Positions 1-8,368 of a stretch of DNA of 64,000 nucleotides are shown here, in pieces. The position numbers were made by a program, and so were the translations under genes. Under the pieces are notes generated by a model. It made no database searches. It worked only from the letters and a program-made list of their open reading frames with translations, and was not told the origin of the DNA. Within the stretch, counting starts at the first letter, position 1. Every line of letters starts with the position of its first letter. This stretch comes from Burkholderia cepacia ATCC 25416 (GTDB lineage Bacteria; Pseudomonadota; Gammaproteobacteria; Burkholderiales; Burkholderiaceae). The stretch covers positions 558,001 to 622,000 of the forward strand of contig NZ_CP012982.1 in the NCBI RefSeq assembly GCF_001411495.1, written 5' to 3'.

Positions 1-22
1 ATTCGCACTCCAGGGAGCCGTC

Positions 23-892
23 ATGCCACACACCCACTACACCACGCTCATTTCCGCCGCCAATCTCGCCGAGCGCCTGGCGGCGGCGCCCGGCAGCGTC
101 GCACTGTTCGATTGCCGCTTCGATCTCGTCGATCCCGCCGCCGGCGAAGCCGCATATGCGGCCGGCCATATCCCCGGCGCACAGTATCTTCATCTCGACC
201 GCGACCTGTCGGGCCGCAAGACAGGCACCAACGGCCGCCATCCGCTGCCGACCCGCGACGCACTCGCCACGCTGCTCGCGAGCCGAGGCCTCAAGCAGGG
301 TCAGCAAGTCGTCGCGTACGACGCGCAGGGCGGCGCCTATGCGGCGCGCCTGTGGTGGCTGCTGCGCTGGCTCGGCCACGATTCGGTCGCCGTGCTCGAC
401 GGCGGCCTGCAGGCCTGGGAAGCAGCCGGCCAGCCTCTGGCAACCGACGTGCCGCACCCGGCCGCCGGCGATTTCCGCGCGGCGGCGCCGCTCGAATCGA
501 CGGTCGACGCGGCAGCCGTGCTCGCCAACGTGAGCACACCCACGCGTGTCGTGATCGATGCACGCGCACCCGACCGCTACCGCGGCGAAAACGAAACGAT
601 CGATCGTGTGGGCGGCCACATCCCCGGTGCACGCAACCGCTTCTTCAAGGACAACCTCGCCGCGGACGGCCGCTTCAAGACCGGCCATGAACTGCGCGAA
701 GCGTTTTCCGCGGTGCTGGCCGGCACCGAACCGAACCGCGTGATCCTGCAATGCGGCTCCGGCGTCACCGCCTGCCACAATGCGCTTGCACTGGAGGTGG
801 CGGGCCTGCACGGCGCGTCGCTGTATCCGGGCTCGTGGAGCGAATGGAGCGCCGATCCGTCGCGACCGATCGCAACCGGCGCGACACCGTAA
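23..892 (+). CDS. sseA: 3-mercaptopyruvate sulfurtransferase (two-domain rhodanese)
   Basis: The 289-residue protein has two rhodanese domains, an N-terminal structural one (about 15-130) and a C-terminal catalytic one (about 160-285). The active-site loop reads CGSGVTAC with the sulfur-accepting Cys244. CGSGVTA is the loop typical of mercaptopyruvate sulfurtransferases, while thiosulfate sulfurtransferases usually have CRKGVTA. The expected reaction is transfer of sulfur from 3-mercaptopyruvate to a thiol or cyanide acceptor in the cytoplasm. The ATG has GGGAG eight bases upstream. It converges on the next gene with a shared hairpin between them. Length matches the family (about 280). Choice of substrate is inferred from the loop only. 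Confidence 0.88.
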   Translation: MPHTHYTTLISAANLAERLAAAPGSVALFDCRFDLVDPAAGEAAYAAGHIPGAQYLHLDRDLSGRKTGTNGRHPLPTRDALATLLASRGLKQGQQVVAYDAQGGAYAARLWWLLRWLGHDSVAVLDGGLQAWEAAGQPLATDVPHPAAGDFRAAAPLESTVDAAAVLANVSTPTRVVIDARAPDRYRGENETIDRVGGHIPGARNRFFKDNLAADGRFKTGHELREAFSAVLAGTEPNRVILQCGSGVTACHNALALEVAGLHGASLYPGSWSEWSADPSRPIATGATP

Positions 893-907
893 GCGCGGTC
901 ACAACGC

Positions 908-929
908 AGCGGCGGCATGTGCCGCCGCT
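908..929. terminator. Bidirectional hairpin between convergent genes
   Basis: A 22-base inverted repeat (arms AGCGGCGGCA and TGCCGCCGCT, two-base centre) lies just after the sulfurtransferase stop and just before the stop of the convergent hydrolase. It could end transcription from both sides. A T-tract is short on either strand. Confidence 0.6.
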
Positions 930-935
930 TGCCGT

Positions 936-1811
936 TTACATCACGCCGTACTTGTGGAACCACGCGATCGCGCGCTTCCAGCTTTCCTCCGCATCGGCCT
1001 TCACATAGCTCGGCCGGTAATCGGCAAAGAACGCGTGGCCGGCATCCGGATACACGACGATCTCCGATTCGCGCGCGAGCTTCGAATCGCTCGCCTGGAT
1101 CGCCTTGCGCATGTCGGCGAGCGATGCCTGCGTGATGTTCGCGTCCTTCTCGCCGTAGAGCCCGAGCACGGGCACCTTCAGCAACGATGCATGATCGACC
1201 GGATTGAACGGCGTCATCTCGTCGGTCTTGCCTTCGACGAACCCGTACCATGCAATGGCCGCACGCACGTGCGGGTTGTGCTCGGCATACAGCCAGCTCT
1301 GACGGCCGCCCCAGCAGAACCCCACCACGCCGAGACGCGACAGGTCGCCGCCGTTCTTGCCGGCCCACGCGACGGTCGCATCGAGATCCTCGGTCACCTG
1401 CCGGTCAGGCACCTTGCTGATGATGTGCTCGGACAGATCCTTGATCGTCGGATACTTCGCCGCATTGCCCTGCCGTACGAACAGGTCGGGCGCGATGGCG
1501 AGATAACCGAGCTTCGCGAAGCGACGGCAGACGTCGGCGATGTGCGCGTGCACGCCGAAGATCTCGTGAATCACGATGACGACCGGCAGGTTCGTCTTGT
1601 CCTTCGGCTGCGCGCGATACGCGGGCACGCTCGCGTCTCCCGAACGGATCTCGACGGTGTCGACGTCCAGCCCTTCGCTGTCGGTCGTGACCGTCTGCGC
1701 CGACACGGGCAGCACCGCCGCTGCGAAGGCACCGCCCAGCGCGGCCTGCATGAACTTGCGGCGCGAGAACGGAACGTGGGGAACCAGGCTGTCGACTTCG
1801 GGTTTCAACAT
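936..1811 (-). CDS. Dienelactone hydrolase family protein with Tat-like signal
   Basis: The 291-residue alpha/beta-hydrolase has an N-terminal SRRKFMQAA stretch at about 14-22 followed by a hydrophobic segment and an AQT cleavage region, which looks like a twin-arginine export signal. The nucleophile elbow is GFCWGG, as in dienelactone hydrolases (Cys in place of Ser), and a late GHAFF supplies the catalytic His. The ATG at 1811 is preferred over longer readings because GGAG lies nearby and because the signal then sits at the N-terminus. Expected activity is hydrolysis of a lactone or ester in the periplasm; the true substrate is unknown. Confidence 0.85.
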   Translation of the reverse strand: MLKPEVDSLVPHVPFSRRKFMQAALGGAFAAAVLPVSAQTVTTDSEGLDVDTVEIRSGDASVPAYRAQPKDKTNLPVVIVIHEIFGVHAHIADVCRRFAKLGYLAIAPDLFVRQGNAAKYPTIKDLSEHIISKVPDRQVTEDLDATVAWAGKNGGDLSRLGVVGFCWGGRQSWLYAEHNPHVRAAIAWYGFVEGKTDEMTPFNPVDHASLLKVPVLGLYGEKDANITQASLADMRKAIQASDSKLARESEIVVYPDAGHAFFADYRPSYVKADAEESWKRAIAWFHKYGVM

Positions 1812-2223
1812 GAATGCACTCCTCGATTGGGCGCCGCCGTCACGATCGCGAATACGGTATGACGTGGCATCGCGCCGGCATGCGGCGCGGATGTCGCGGC
1901 GGTTGGCACCCCGCCGCAAACGGAAACCCGGACAAGATGCCCAATAATCCGTTGTCACGTCAACTGTCGGATATGTAAGACTCGATTACGGCGCGTTGCT
2001 TCGACACGCCGATCGCCGCGCAAAAACCGCAGGCGCCCCATCGAATCGCGATGCAACAAGCCGCATGTCGATCGCCGTCGAGCGATCGGATGCTGGCGAA
2101 TTGAAACGAAAAACACGCGGTCGATGTTGCCCGTCACACGCCGGCACGGCAGCCCGCAAAGAACGACGGGCAGGGACTACGCACGACGTGCGCTCCCCGC
2201 CCGCTTCCCGCGCGAACGCGCGC
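1812..2223. other. Intergenic region upstream of the hydrolase, no gene seen
   Basis: This 412-base stretch holds the promoter side of the dienelactone hydrolase and the 3-prime side of the NDH-2 gene. Open frames here have no recognisable protein character. Apart from a probable terminator at 2168-2202 nothing specific was identified. Confidence 0.5.
2168..2202 (-). terminator. Imperfect hairpin after NDH-2 gene
   Basis: Arms GGGC-AGGGA and TCCCC-GCCC with an inner GCAC/GTGC pairing form a long imperfect hairpin about 20 bases beyond the minus-strand stop at 2224. No clear U-tract follows, so this is a moderate call. Confidence 0.4.
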
Positions 2224-3558
2224 TCAGTGCAACTTGACGCGCGGCAGCGTCGTGCGCCGCAGCCAGTGCGCAACCGTGTCGAGCATCATGCGCGGATAGC
2301 CGTGCAGCGCGGCGATGTGCATCCGGTACAGCGACATGTACATGAAGCGCGCGAACAGCCCTTCGATCAGCATGTTGCCGCCGATCAGCCCGCCCATCAG
2401 GTTGCCGACCGCACTGAAATGGCCGAGCGACACGAGCGAGCCCAGGTCGCGATAGGTGAATTCGGGCAGCGGGCGCCCGTCGAGCCGACAGCCGATTGCC
2501 TTCAGCAGGAAGCTCGCCTGCTGGTGCGCAGCCTGCGCGCGCGGCGGCACGTTGCGCTCGTTGCCGGGCCATGCGCATGCCGCACAATCGCCTAGCGCGA
2601 ACACGTTGTCGTCGGTAAAGGTCTGCAGCGTGCGGCGCACGTCAAGCTGGCCGAGCTTGTTGACCTGAAGGCCATCGAGATTGGCGAGCACTGACGGCGC
2701 CTTGATGCCTGCGGCCCAGACCGTCAGGTCGGCACGCACCGTCTTGCCGCTCGCCGTATGAACGGCCCCGGGCGCCACCTCGGTCACGCGCTCGGCAAGC
2801 ATCAGCCGCACGCCGATCTTTTCGAGCAGTTCGGCCGTCGCCAACGACACGCGCTCCGGCAACGCCGGGAGAATTCGCGGCCCCGATTCGATCAGCACGA
2901 TGCCGACGTCGTGCCGCGGGTCGAGCTTGTGCAGCCCGTAGGCCGACAACACCTGCGCGGTGTTGCGCAACTCGGCGGACAACTCGACGCCCGTCGCGCC
3001 GCCACCGACGATCACGACCTGGATGCGCGGCTCGGCCGCCTCGCCCGGCGCGGTCGGCGCCGGCGCCTGATGTTCCGCACGCATGCACGCGGCGATCAGC
3101 CGCTTGCGGAAACGCTCGGCCTCGCCGACCGTATCGAGCGCGATCGCGTTTTCCGATGCGCCCTGTACGCCGAAGAAGTGGGTCGTGCTGCCGATCGCGA
3201 TCACGAGCGTGTCGTATTCCAGCTCGCGCGCCGGCAGCAGTTCCTCGCCGTCGCTGTCGTTGATGGGTGACAGCGTCAAGCGTTTCGCCGCGCGGTCGAG
3301 CCCGGTCAGTTCGCCCTGCTGGAATTCGAAGCCATGCCAGCGCGCCTGCGCCGCATATTCGAGCTCCTGCGTGAACGGATCCATGCTGCCGGCCGCGACC
3401 TCATGCAGCAGCGGTTTCCAGATGTGGGTCGGATTGCGGTCGACGAGCGTGACAAGCGCACGCGCGGGACGATTGCCGCGCGCGCCGTAACGGTCGCCGA
3501 GCCGCGTCGCCAGTTCCAGGCCGCCCGCGCCTCCGCCTACGATGATGATCCGATGCAT
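2224..3558 (-). CDS. ndh: Type II NADH dehydrogenase-like FAD oxidoreductase
   Basis: The 444-residue protein begins with an FAD-binding glycine motif (IIIVGGGAGGLELA, about 3-16) and has a second dinucleotide motif (VVIVGGGATGVELS, about 167-180) for NADH. A late GD(C)AAC motif contacts FAD. This is the arrangement of NDH-2 enzymes, which pass electrons from NADH to quinone at the inner membrane without pumping protons. The C-terminal 40 residues are basic and amphipathic, fitting membrane attachment. The start at 3558 follows an AAGGGGGA ribosome site, which excludes the longer reading. It lies alone upstream of the dienelactone hydrolase on the same strand. Confidence 0.88.
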   Translation of the reverse strand: MHRIIIVGGGAGGLELATRLGDRYGARGNRPARALVTLVDRNPTHIWKPLLHEVAAGSMDPFTQELEYAAQARWHGFEFQQGELTGLDRAAKRLTLSPINDSDGEELLPARELEYDTLVIAIGSTTHFFGVQGASENAIALDTVGEAERFRKRLIAACMRAEHQAPAPTAPGEAAEPRIQVVIVGGGATGVELSAELRNTAQVLSAYGLHKLDPRHDVGIVLIESGPRILPALPERVSLATAELLEKIGVRLMLAERVTEVAPGAVHTASGKTVRADLTVWAAGIKAPSVLANLDGLQVNKLGQLDVRRTLQTFTDDNVFALGDCAACAWPGNERNVPPRAQAAHQQASFLLKAIGCRLDGRPLPEFTYRDLGSLVSLGHFSAVGNLMGGLIGGNMLIEGLFARFMYMSLYRMHIAALHGYPRMMLDTVAHWLRRTTLPRVKLH

Positions 3559-3829
3559 CTGTTCCCCCTTTGCGATTCGAAACTGCTGCCGCCGGACAGT
3601 GCGAACGCGATGCATTCGCGCCACCCGTTGGATTAACCGGTTCGGACATCATCGATGTGCAGTTCGAAGCACTTCGATGCGACCGCCCCGGGAACGCGGG
3701 GCGCGCAAGCCCCCGTGTCCATGACATGCATTGTCCGGGAGCTTGCGCGTTGACCACAAGCAAACCATCTCGATATTCAGCATCCCTGCAACAATATGCC
3801 GCAGGAATCGGGAACCGCGTGGCGGTGCG

Positions 3830-6583
3830 TCAGTGTGCCTCTTCCCAGTTCGCGCCGGCACCCACTTCGGCGACGAGCGGCACCTTGAGCTTCGCCACGC
3901 CGCACATCATTTCCGGCAGTTTCTCGCGCACCAGCGACAGCTCGCCGTCGGGTACCTCGAGCACCAGTTCATCGTGCACCTGCATGATCATCCGCGACGC
4001 AAGCTTGTCGCGCGTGAGCCAGTCGTCCACCGCGATCATCGACAGCTTGATCAGGTCGGCCGCCGTGCCCTGCATCGGCGCATTGATCGCCGCGCGCTCG
4101 GCTGCCTGGCGGCGCGGCCCGTTGCCGCCGTTGATCTCGGGCAGCCACAGGCGGCGACCGAAAACGGTTTCGACGTAGCCCTTCTCCTTCGCCACCGAGC
4201 GCGTGTCTTCCATGTACTGCGCGACGCCCGGATAACGGGCGAAATACCGGTCGATATAGAGCTTCGCCGCATCACGCGTAATGCCGAGGTTCGACGCGAG
4301 CCCGAACGCGCTCATCCCGTAGATGAGCCCGAAGTTGATCACCTTCGCGATCCGGCGCTGGTCGGAATTGACCTCCAGCGGCGTCACGCCGAACACCTCG
4401 GCGGCCGTTGCACGGTGAATGTCCTCGCCCTGCGAGAACGCGCGCAGCAGCGACGCATCGCCCGAAATATGCGCCATGATCCGCAGTTCGATCTGCGAAT
4501 AATCGGCCGACACGATCCGGTGGCCCGGCGAGGCGATGAACGCCTCGCGGATCCGCCGGCCCTCGGCCGTGCGCACCGGAATGTTCTGAAGATTGGGGTC
4601 GTTCGACGCAAGACGGCCCGTGACCGCGACGGCCTGCGCGTAGTTCGTGTGCACGCGGCCCGTGGACGGGTTCACCATGCGCGGCAGCTTGTCGGTATAG
4701 GTCGACTTCAGCTTCGACAGCCCGCGATGCTCGAGCAGCAGCTTCGGCAGCGGGTAGTCCTCGGCCAGTTTCTGCAGCACTTCCTCGTCGGTCGACGGCG
4801 CGCCGCTCGGCGTCTTTTTCACGACCGGCAGTTGCAGCTTCTCGAAGAAAATCTGCCCGATCTGTTTCGGCGAGCCGAGATTGAATTCGCCGCCGGCCAG
4901 TTCGTACGCCTGCCCTTCGAGCTCGATCAGGCGCGTCGCGATTTCGGTGCTCTGCGCCTGCAGGCGCGCATCGTCGATCAGGACGCCCGTGCGTTCCATC
5001 TTGCGCAGCACGAGCGACACGGGCATTTCGATCTCGCGATACACGCGCTCGAGGCCCGGTTCGCGTGCAACCTGCGGATACAGCACGTGATGCAGCTGCA
5101 GCGTGATGTCCGCATCTTCGGCCGCGTATGCGGCGGCCTCCGCAAGCGCCACTTCGTCGAAACCGATCTGCTTCGCGCCCTTGCCGGCCACGTCTTCGTA
5201 CTTGATCGTCTTGACGCCCAGATGACGCAGCGCGAGGCTGTCCATGTCGTGCGTGCGGTGCGATTCGACGACGTACGATTCGAGCAGCGTGTCGTGCTCG
5301 ATGCCGTTCAGTTCGATGTCGTAGTTCGCGAGCACCTGCGCGTCGTATTTCAGGTGCTGGCCAACCTTCTTGCGATCGGCCGATTCGAGCCACGGCTTCA
5401 GGCGCGCGAGCACTTCGTCGAGCGGAAGCTGTTCGGGCATGTCGGGGCCGCGGTGCGCAACCGGCAGGTATGCCGCCTTGCCCGGCTCGATCGAGAACGA
5501 CAGGCCGACGAGCCGCGCGAGCATCGGGTCGAGCGAAGTCGTCTCGGTGTCGAACGCGGTCAGCGCGGCCGTGTCGATCTTGGCGAACCACGCGTCGAAC
5601 TGCTCCCAGGTCTGGATCGTGTCGTATTCGCGGACGATGTCGGCTGCCACCACCGGCGCCGGCTCGCCTTCCGGCGCATCGGCGCCGCCGCCTTCGGCCG
5701 GCGCGCTGTCGACTTCGCGCAGCCAGGTCTTGAAGCCGTAACGCGCGAAGATGTCGCGCATCATGTCGCGGGCTTCGCCGTCCGTCTTCAACGACGCCTC
5801 GATCGATTCGAGGTGCGGCGCGAGATCGCAGGCCGTCTCGACGGTCACGAGCTTGCGGCCGAGCGGCAGGAAGTCGAGCGCGCGGCGCAGGTTGTCGCCG
5901 ACCACGCCCTTGATGTCGCCCGCATGCTCGATCACGCCGTCGAGGCTGTCGTATTGGGCCAGCCATTTCACGGCCGTCTTCGGCCCGCACTTCTCGACGC
6001 CCGGCACGTTGTCGACGGTGTCGCCGATCAACGCGAGGTAATCGATGATCCGCTCGGGCGGCACGCCGAACTTCGCGATCACGCCGTCGCGATCGAGCGT
6101 CTCGTTGGTCATCGTGTTGACGAGCGTGACGCGGTCGGTCACGAGCTGTGCGAGATCCTTGTCGCCCGTCGACACGATCACGTTCATCCCGTGCCGCTCG
6201 GCTTCGCGCGCGAGCGTGCCGATCACGTCGTCGGCCTCGACGCCTTCGACCATCAGCAGCGGCCAGCCGAGCGCACGCACGGCGCCGTGGATCGGCTCGA
6301 CCTGCAACGCAAGATCGGGCGGCATCGACGGGCGGTTTGCCTTATAGTCGGCATAAAGGTCGTCACGGAACGTCTTGCCCTTTGCATCGAACACGCAAGC
6401 GCTATACTCTGCACTGACTTCCTTGCGCATACGGCGCAGCATGTTGATGATTCCGTAGAGCGCTCCGGTCGGCTCCCCGCCAGGGCCACGCAAATCAGGC
6501 ATCGCATGGTAAGCCCGATACAGATAGCTCGAACCGTCAACCAATAGCAGGGTCTTACCTTCCAGATTTCGTTCTTCAGGCAT
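3830..6583 (-). CDS. polA: DNA polymerase I
   Basis: The 917-residue protein has all three Pol I modules: a 5-prime nuclease (about 10-260, starting with TLLLVDGSSYLYRAYHA), a 3-prime proofreading exonuclease (about 330-510, with FDTETTSLD intact) and the polymerase (about 530-917). Motif A is DYSQIELRIMAHISGD, motif B is RRIAKVINFGLIYG and motif C is VHDELVLEVPD. It fills gaps in repair and removes primers from Okazaki fragments. The ATG at 6583 is one base from the divergent LOG-family ATG; an in-frame TTG at 6592 would lie inside that gene. No strong ribosome site is seen, which is unusual for an essential gene. Confidence 0.97.
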   Translation of the reverse strand: MPEERNLEGKTLLLVDGSSYLYRAYHAMPDLRGPGGEPTGALYGIINMLRRMRKEVSAEYSACVFDAKGKTFRDDLYADYKANRPSMPPDLALQVEPIHGAVRALGWPLLMVEGVEADDVIGTLAREAERHGMNVIVSTGDKDLAQLVTDRVTLVNTMTNETLDRDGVIAKFGVPPERIIDYLALIGDTVDNVPGVEKCGPKTAVKWLAQYDSLDGVIEHAGDIKGVVGDNLRRALDFLPLGRKLVTVETACDLAPHLESIEASLKTDGEARDMMRDIFARYGFKTWLREVDSAPAEGGGADAPEGEPAPVVAADIVREYDTIQTWEQFDAWFAKIDTAALTAFDTETTSLDPMLARLVGLSFSIEPGKAAYLPVAHRGPDMPEQLPLDEVLARLKPWLESADRKKVGQHLKYDAQVLANYDIELNGIEHDTLLESYVVESHRTHDMDSLALRHLGVKTIKYEDVAGKGAKQIGFDEVALAEAAAYAAEDADITLQLHHVLYPQVAREPGLERVYREIEMPVSLVLRKMERTGVLIDDARLQAQSTEIATRLIELEGQAYELAGGEFNLGSPKQIGQIFFEKLQLPVVKKTPSGAPSTDEEVLQKLAEDYPLPKLLLEHRGLSKLKSTYTDKLPRMVNPSTGRVHTNYAQAVAVTGRLASNDPNLQNIPVRTAEGRRIREAFIASPGHRIVSADYSQIELRIMAHISGDASLLRAFSQGEDIHRATAAEVFGVTPLEVNSDQRRIAKVINFGLIYGMSAFGLASNLGITRDAAKLYIDRYFARYPGVAQYMEDTRSVAKEKGYVETVFGRRLWLPEINGGNGPRRQAAERAAINAPMQGTAADLIKLSMIAVDDWLTRDKLASRMIMQVHDELVLEVPDGELSLVREKLPEMMCGVAKLKVPLVAEVGAGANWEEAH

Positions 6584-6584
6584 T

Positions 6585-7343
6585 ATGAACAAGAGAAAAG
6601 TGATTCCGAGTCTGCGTTCGCTCGCAGATCAAGAACGCGCGACGGCCAAGAAGGCGCGCGCATCGTGGCAGATGTTCACGATTATGGCAGAGTTTATCGA
6701 GGCGACCGAGTACCTGTCGGAGATCCGCCCGGCCGTCAGCATCTACGGTTCTGCCCGCCTCAAGCCCGACACGCCGCACTACAAGCTCGCCGTGCAGATC
6801 GCACGCAAGCTGTCCGACGCCGGCTTCGCCGTGATCTCCGGCGGCGGCCCCGGCATCATGGAAGCCGCGAACAAGGGCGCGCACGCCGGCAAGGCGCCGT
6901 CGGTCGGCCTGAACATCGAGCTGCCGCACGAACAGGCCGGCAACCACTACCAGGACATCTCGCTGCGCTTCCGCCACTTCTTCACGCGCAAGGTCACGTT
7001 CGTGAAGAATTCGGATGCGGTGATCGTGATGCCGGGCGGCTTCGGCACGCTCGACGAGCTGTCGGAAGTGCTCACGCTGATCCAGACGAAGAAGTCGCGC
7101 CTCGTGCCGATCATCCTCGTCGGCAGCGAGTTCTGGAAGGGGCTGCTGCAATGGTTCCGCGACCAGTTGATCCCGATGGGCCTCATCAATCCGGAAGACA
7201 TGAACCTGATGCAGGTGATCGACGATCCCGACCAGGTGCTCGACGCCGTGCTCGCGTTCTACGAGGACAGCGGCGAGGAAGAAGGTTCGGACGACGATGG
7301 CCATCCGCCGCGCCCCGAAGAAGACCGGATGTTCTACCTGTAA
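6585..7343 (+). CDS. LOG family (TIGR00730) Rossmann-fold phosphoribohydrolase
   Basis: The 252-residue protein has the LOG-family signatures SGGGPGIMEAANKGA (about 85-99) and PGGFGTLDEL (about 148-157), which bind nucleoside monophosphate. Family members cleave the N-glycosidic bond of cytokinin riboside monophosphates or AMP-like nucleotides. The C-terminal tail is acidic. The start at 6585 is used because the conserved N-terminal block (about 10-45) needs it; another in-frame ATG at 6669 would remove that block. It is divergent from polA with starts one base apart. A GC-rich hairpin follows the stop. Confidence 0.85.
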   Translation: MNKRKVIPSLRSLADQERATAKKARASWQMFTIMAEFIEATEYLSEIRPAVSIYGSARLKPDTPHYKLAVQIARKLSDAGFAVISGGGPGIMEAANKGAHAGKAPSVGLNIELPHEQAGNHYQDISLRFRHFFTRKVTFVKNSDAVIVMPGGFGTLDELSEVLTLIQTKKSRLVPIILVGSEFWKGLLQWFRDQLIPMGLINPEDMNLMQVIDDPDQVLDAVLAFYEDSGEEEGSDDDGHPPRPEEDRMFYL

Positions 7344-7359
7344 CCGGTCGATGAAGACC

Positions 7360-7377
7360 GCCGGCCCGAGGGCCGGC
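7360..7377 (+). terminator. Hairpin after LOG-family gene
   Basis: GCCGGCCC and GGGCCGGC form a perfect eight-pair stem with a two-base loop, 17 bases after the stop. TTCCCG follows, so the U-tract is weak. Confidence 0.6.
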
Positions 7378-7734
7378 TTCCCGCTTTCCGCGCGGCAGGC
7401 GTGGCGATCCCGCCACCTGCCGTGTGTCACTTTGTAACGCGCCATTAATCGCGCCTGGCGTGCCATTCGCCGTCGAATGTCAAATTCGCAAGGCCGGTGC
7501 CGTGCGACGCGCGCAATCATCCGCAAACGCGGGCCGCCATTGTCAAATGACGCGACCCGACGCCCGTACCCTGCGCCTGCCGGCCGCCAATCCGCCGTAA
7601 CAAACCCGCCTCGCGTTTTCCGTCGCGCACCAGCACACTGCATGTGTCGGTGTGGCGTTTCCCCCGGTGGAACGATCCCCCCTCGCTTCCATCGCGTCGC
7701 GCCGGCCTTTTACAACGACATCACGGAAAAGAAC
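7378..7734. other. Intergenic region upstream of small secreted protein
   Basis: About 360 bases with no convincing gene. A long frame on the plus strand continues into the secreted protein, but its first part lacks codon bias and the signal peptide at 7735 marks the true start. The region must contain the promoter of that gene; no clear -35/-10 pair was identified. Confidence 0.45.
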
Positions 7735-8043
7735 ATGCAACGCTCGCTGATCGCCCTTGCCTTCGCCGGCCTCGGCCTTTCGCTGTCCGGCCTCGCCCAC
7801 GCCGTCAACGTCGACGTCAACATCGGCACGCCCGCACCGGTCGTCGTCGCGCCCGCGCCCGTCGTGGTCGCCCCGGCGCCCGCGGTCATCGTCGGCTGGC
7901 ACGGCGACCGCTACTGGGACGGCCACCGCTACTGGGAACGCCGCGAATGGGAAGATCACCAGCGTTATCGCGGCCGCGAACATGGCCCGGATCGCCGCGG
8001 CTATCACTGCCCGCCGGGGCACGCGAAGAAGGGCGAGTGCTGA
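7735..8043 (+). CDS. Small secreted protein with Pro-Ala-Val repeats
   Basis: The 102-residue product has a clear signal peptide (about 1-22, ending GLAHA). A low-complexity segment of repeated APAPVVV units follows (about 32-50). The rest is rich in Trp, Tyr, Arg and His (WDGHRYWERREW), and the C-terminus is HCPPGHAKKGEC with two Cys. Small periplasmic proteins of this make-up are common in Burkholderiales, but no function is established. The start is set by the signal peptide; ACGGAAAAG upstream is a modest ribosome site. A strong terminator follows. Confidence 0.75.
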   Translation: MQRSLIALAFAGLGLSLSGLAHAVNVDVNIGTPAPVVVAPAPVVVAPAPAVIVGWHGDRYWDGHRYWERREWEDHQRYRGREHGPDRRGYHCPPGHAKKGEC

Positions 8044-8067
8044 GCGACAGCGCAATCGCCTGACCGG

Positions 8068-8104
8068 CAAGGCCGCCCGTGCGCTTCAGCGCCGGGCGGC
8101 CTTG
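8068..8104 (+). terminator. Strong hairpin terminator
   Basis: CAAGGCCGCCCG and CGGGCGGCCTTG form a perfect twelve-pair stem about 25 bases after the stop of the secreted protein. TCGCTTTC follows. It lies outside the insertion sequence and marks native DNA. Confidence 0.8.
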
Positions 8105-8191
8105 TCGCTTTCAGCGGCGCGCTCCGCGCCATCCCTGCCCCCGTTACTATCTTCCCGTCCCAATAATGGGGCTTTGGCCAGCCAGGCCCGG

Positions 8192-8197
8192 TATGAT
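8192..8197 (+). promoter_or_regulatory. Left-end -10 box of predicted circle-junction promoter
   Basis: TATGAT lies eight bases inside the predicted left end. In the integrated copy no -35 box is found at the right distance. After circularisation the right-end TTGACG would sit 16 bases upstream. Confidence 0.5.
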
Positions 8198-8199
8198 TC

Positions 8200-8368
8200 C
8201 CGCCCCCAGTCGCAGTCATGATCCGGGGGGTGTTGTCGCCGGGTCTGGTGGGTGGCTGGTGATCGCTGATAGGGGTTTGGCCGGAATATTCCGACGCCGT
8301 CCGTAACGTGGATGCCGAGACTTGCCACCGTTGTTGCAGGCCAATCCGTTCACTTTGCACAAACTGCG
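8200..8368 (+). ncRNA. Candidate IS110 bridge (seek) RNA region
   Basis: The IS110 left-end region before the transposase has no gene. It contains a possible first stem (CCCCC at 8203-8207 with GGGGG at 8225-8229) and a perfect 12-base palindrome CGGAATATTCCG at 8282-8293. IS110 elements are known to encode a structured guide RNA in this position. Exact RNA ends and loops are inferred, not shown. Confidence 0.45.

Noticed and set aside
3731..6547. A 938-codon plus-strand frame opposite polA
   Set aside because: It is the antisense shadow of polA caused by high GC. The protein is Arg/His-rich without domains, while the minus strand encodes all Pol I motifs.
7477..7734. An N-terminal extension of the small secreted protein
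   Set aside because: The extended reading would bury the signal peptide in the middle of the protein.
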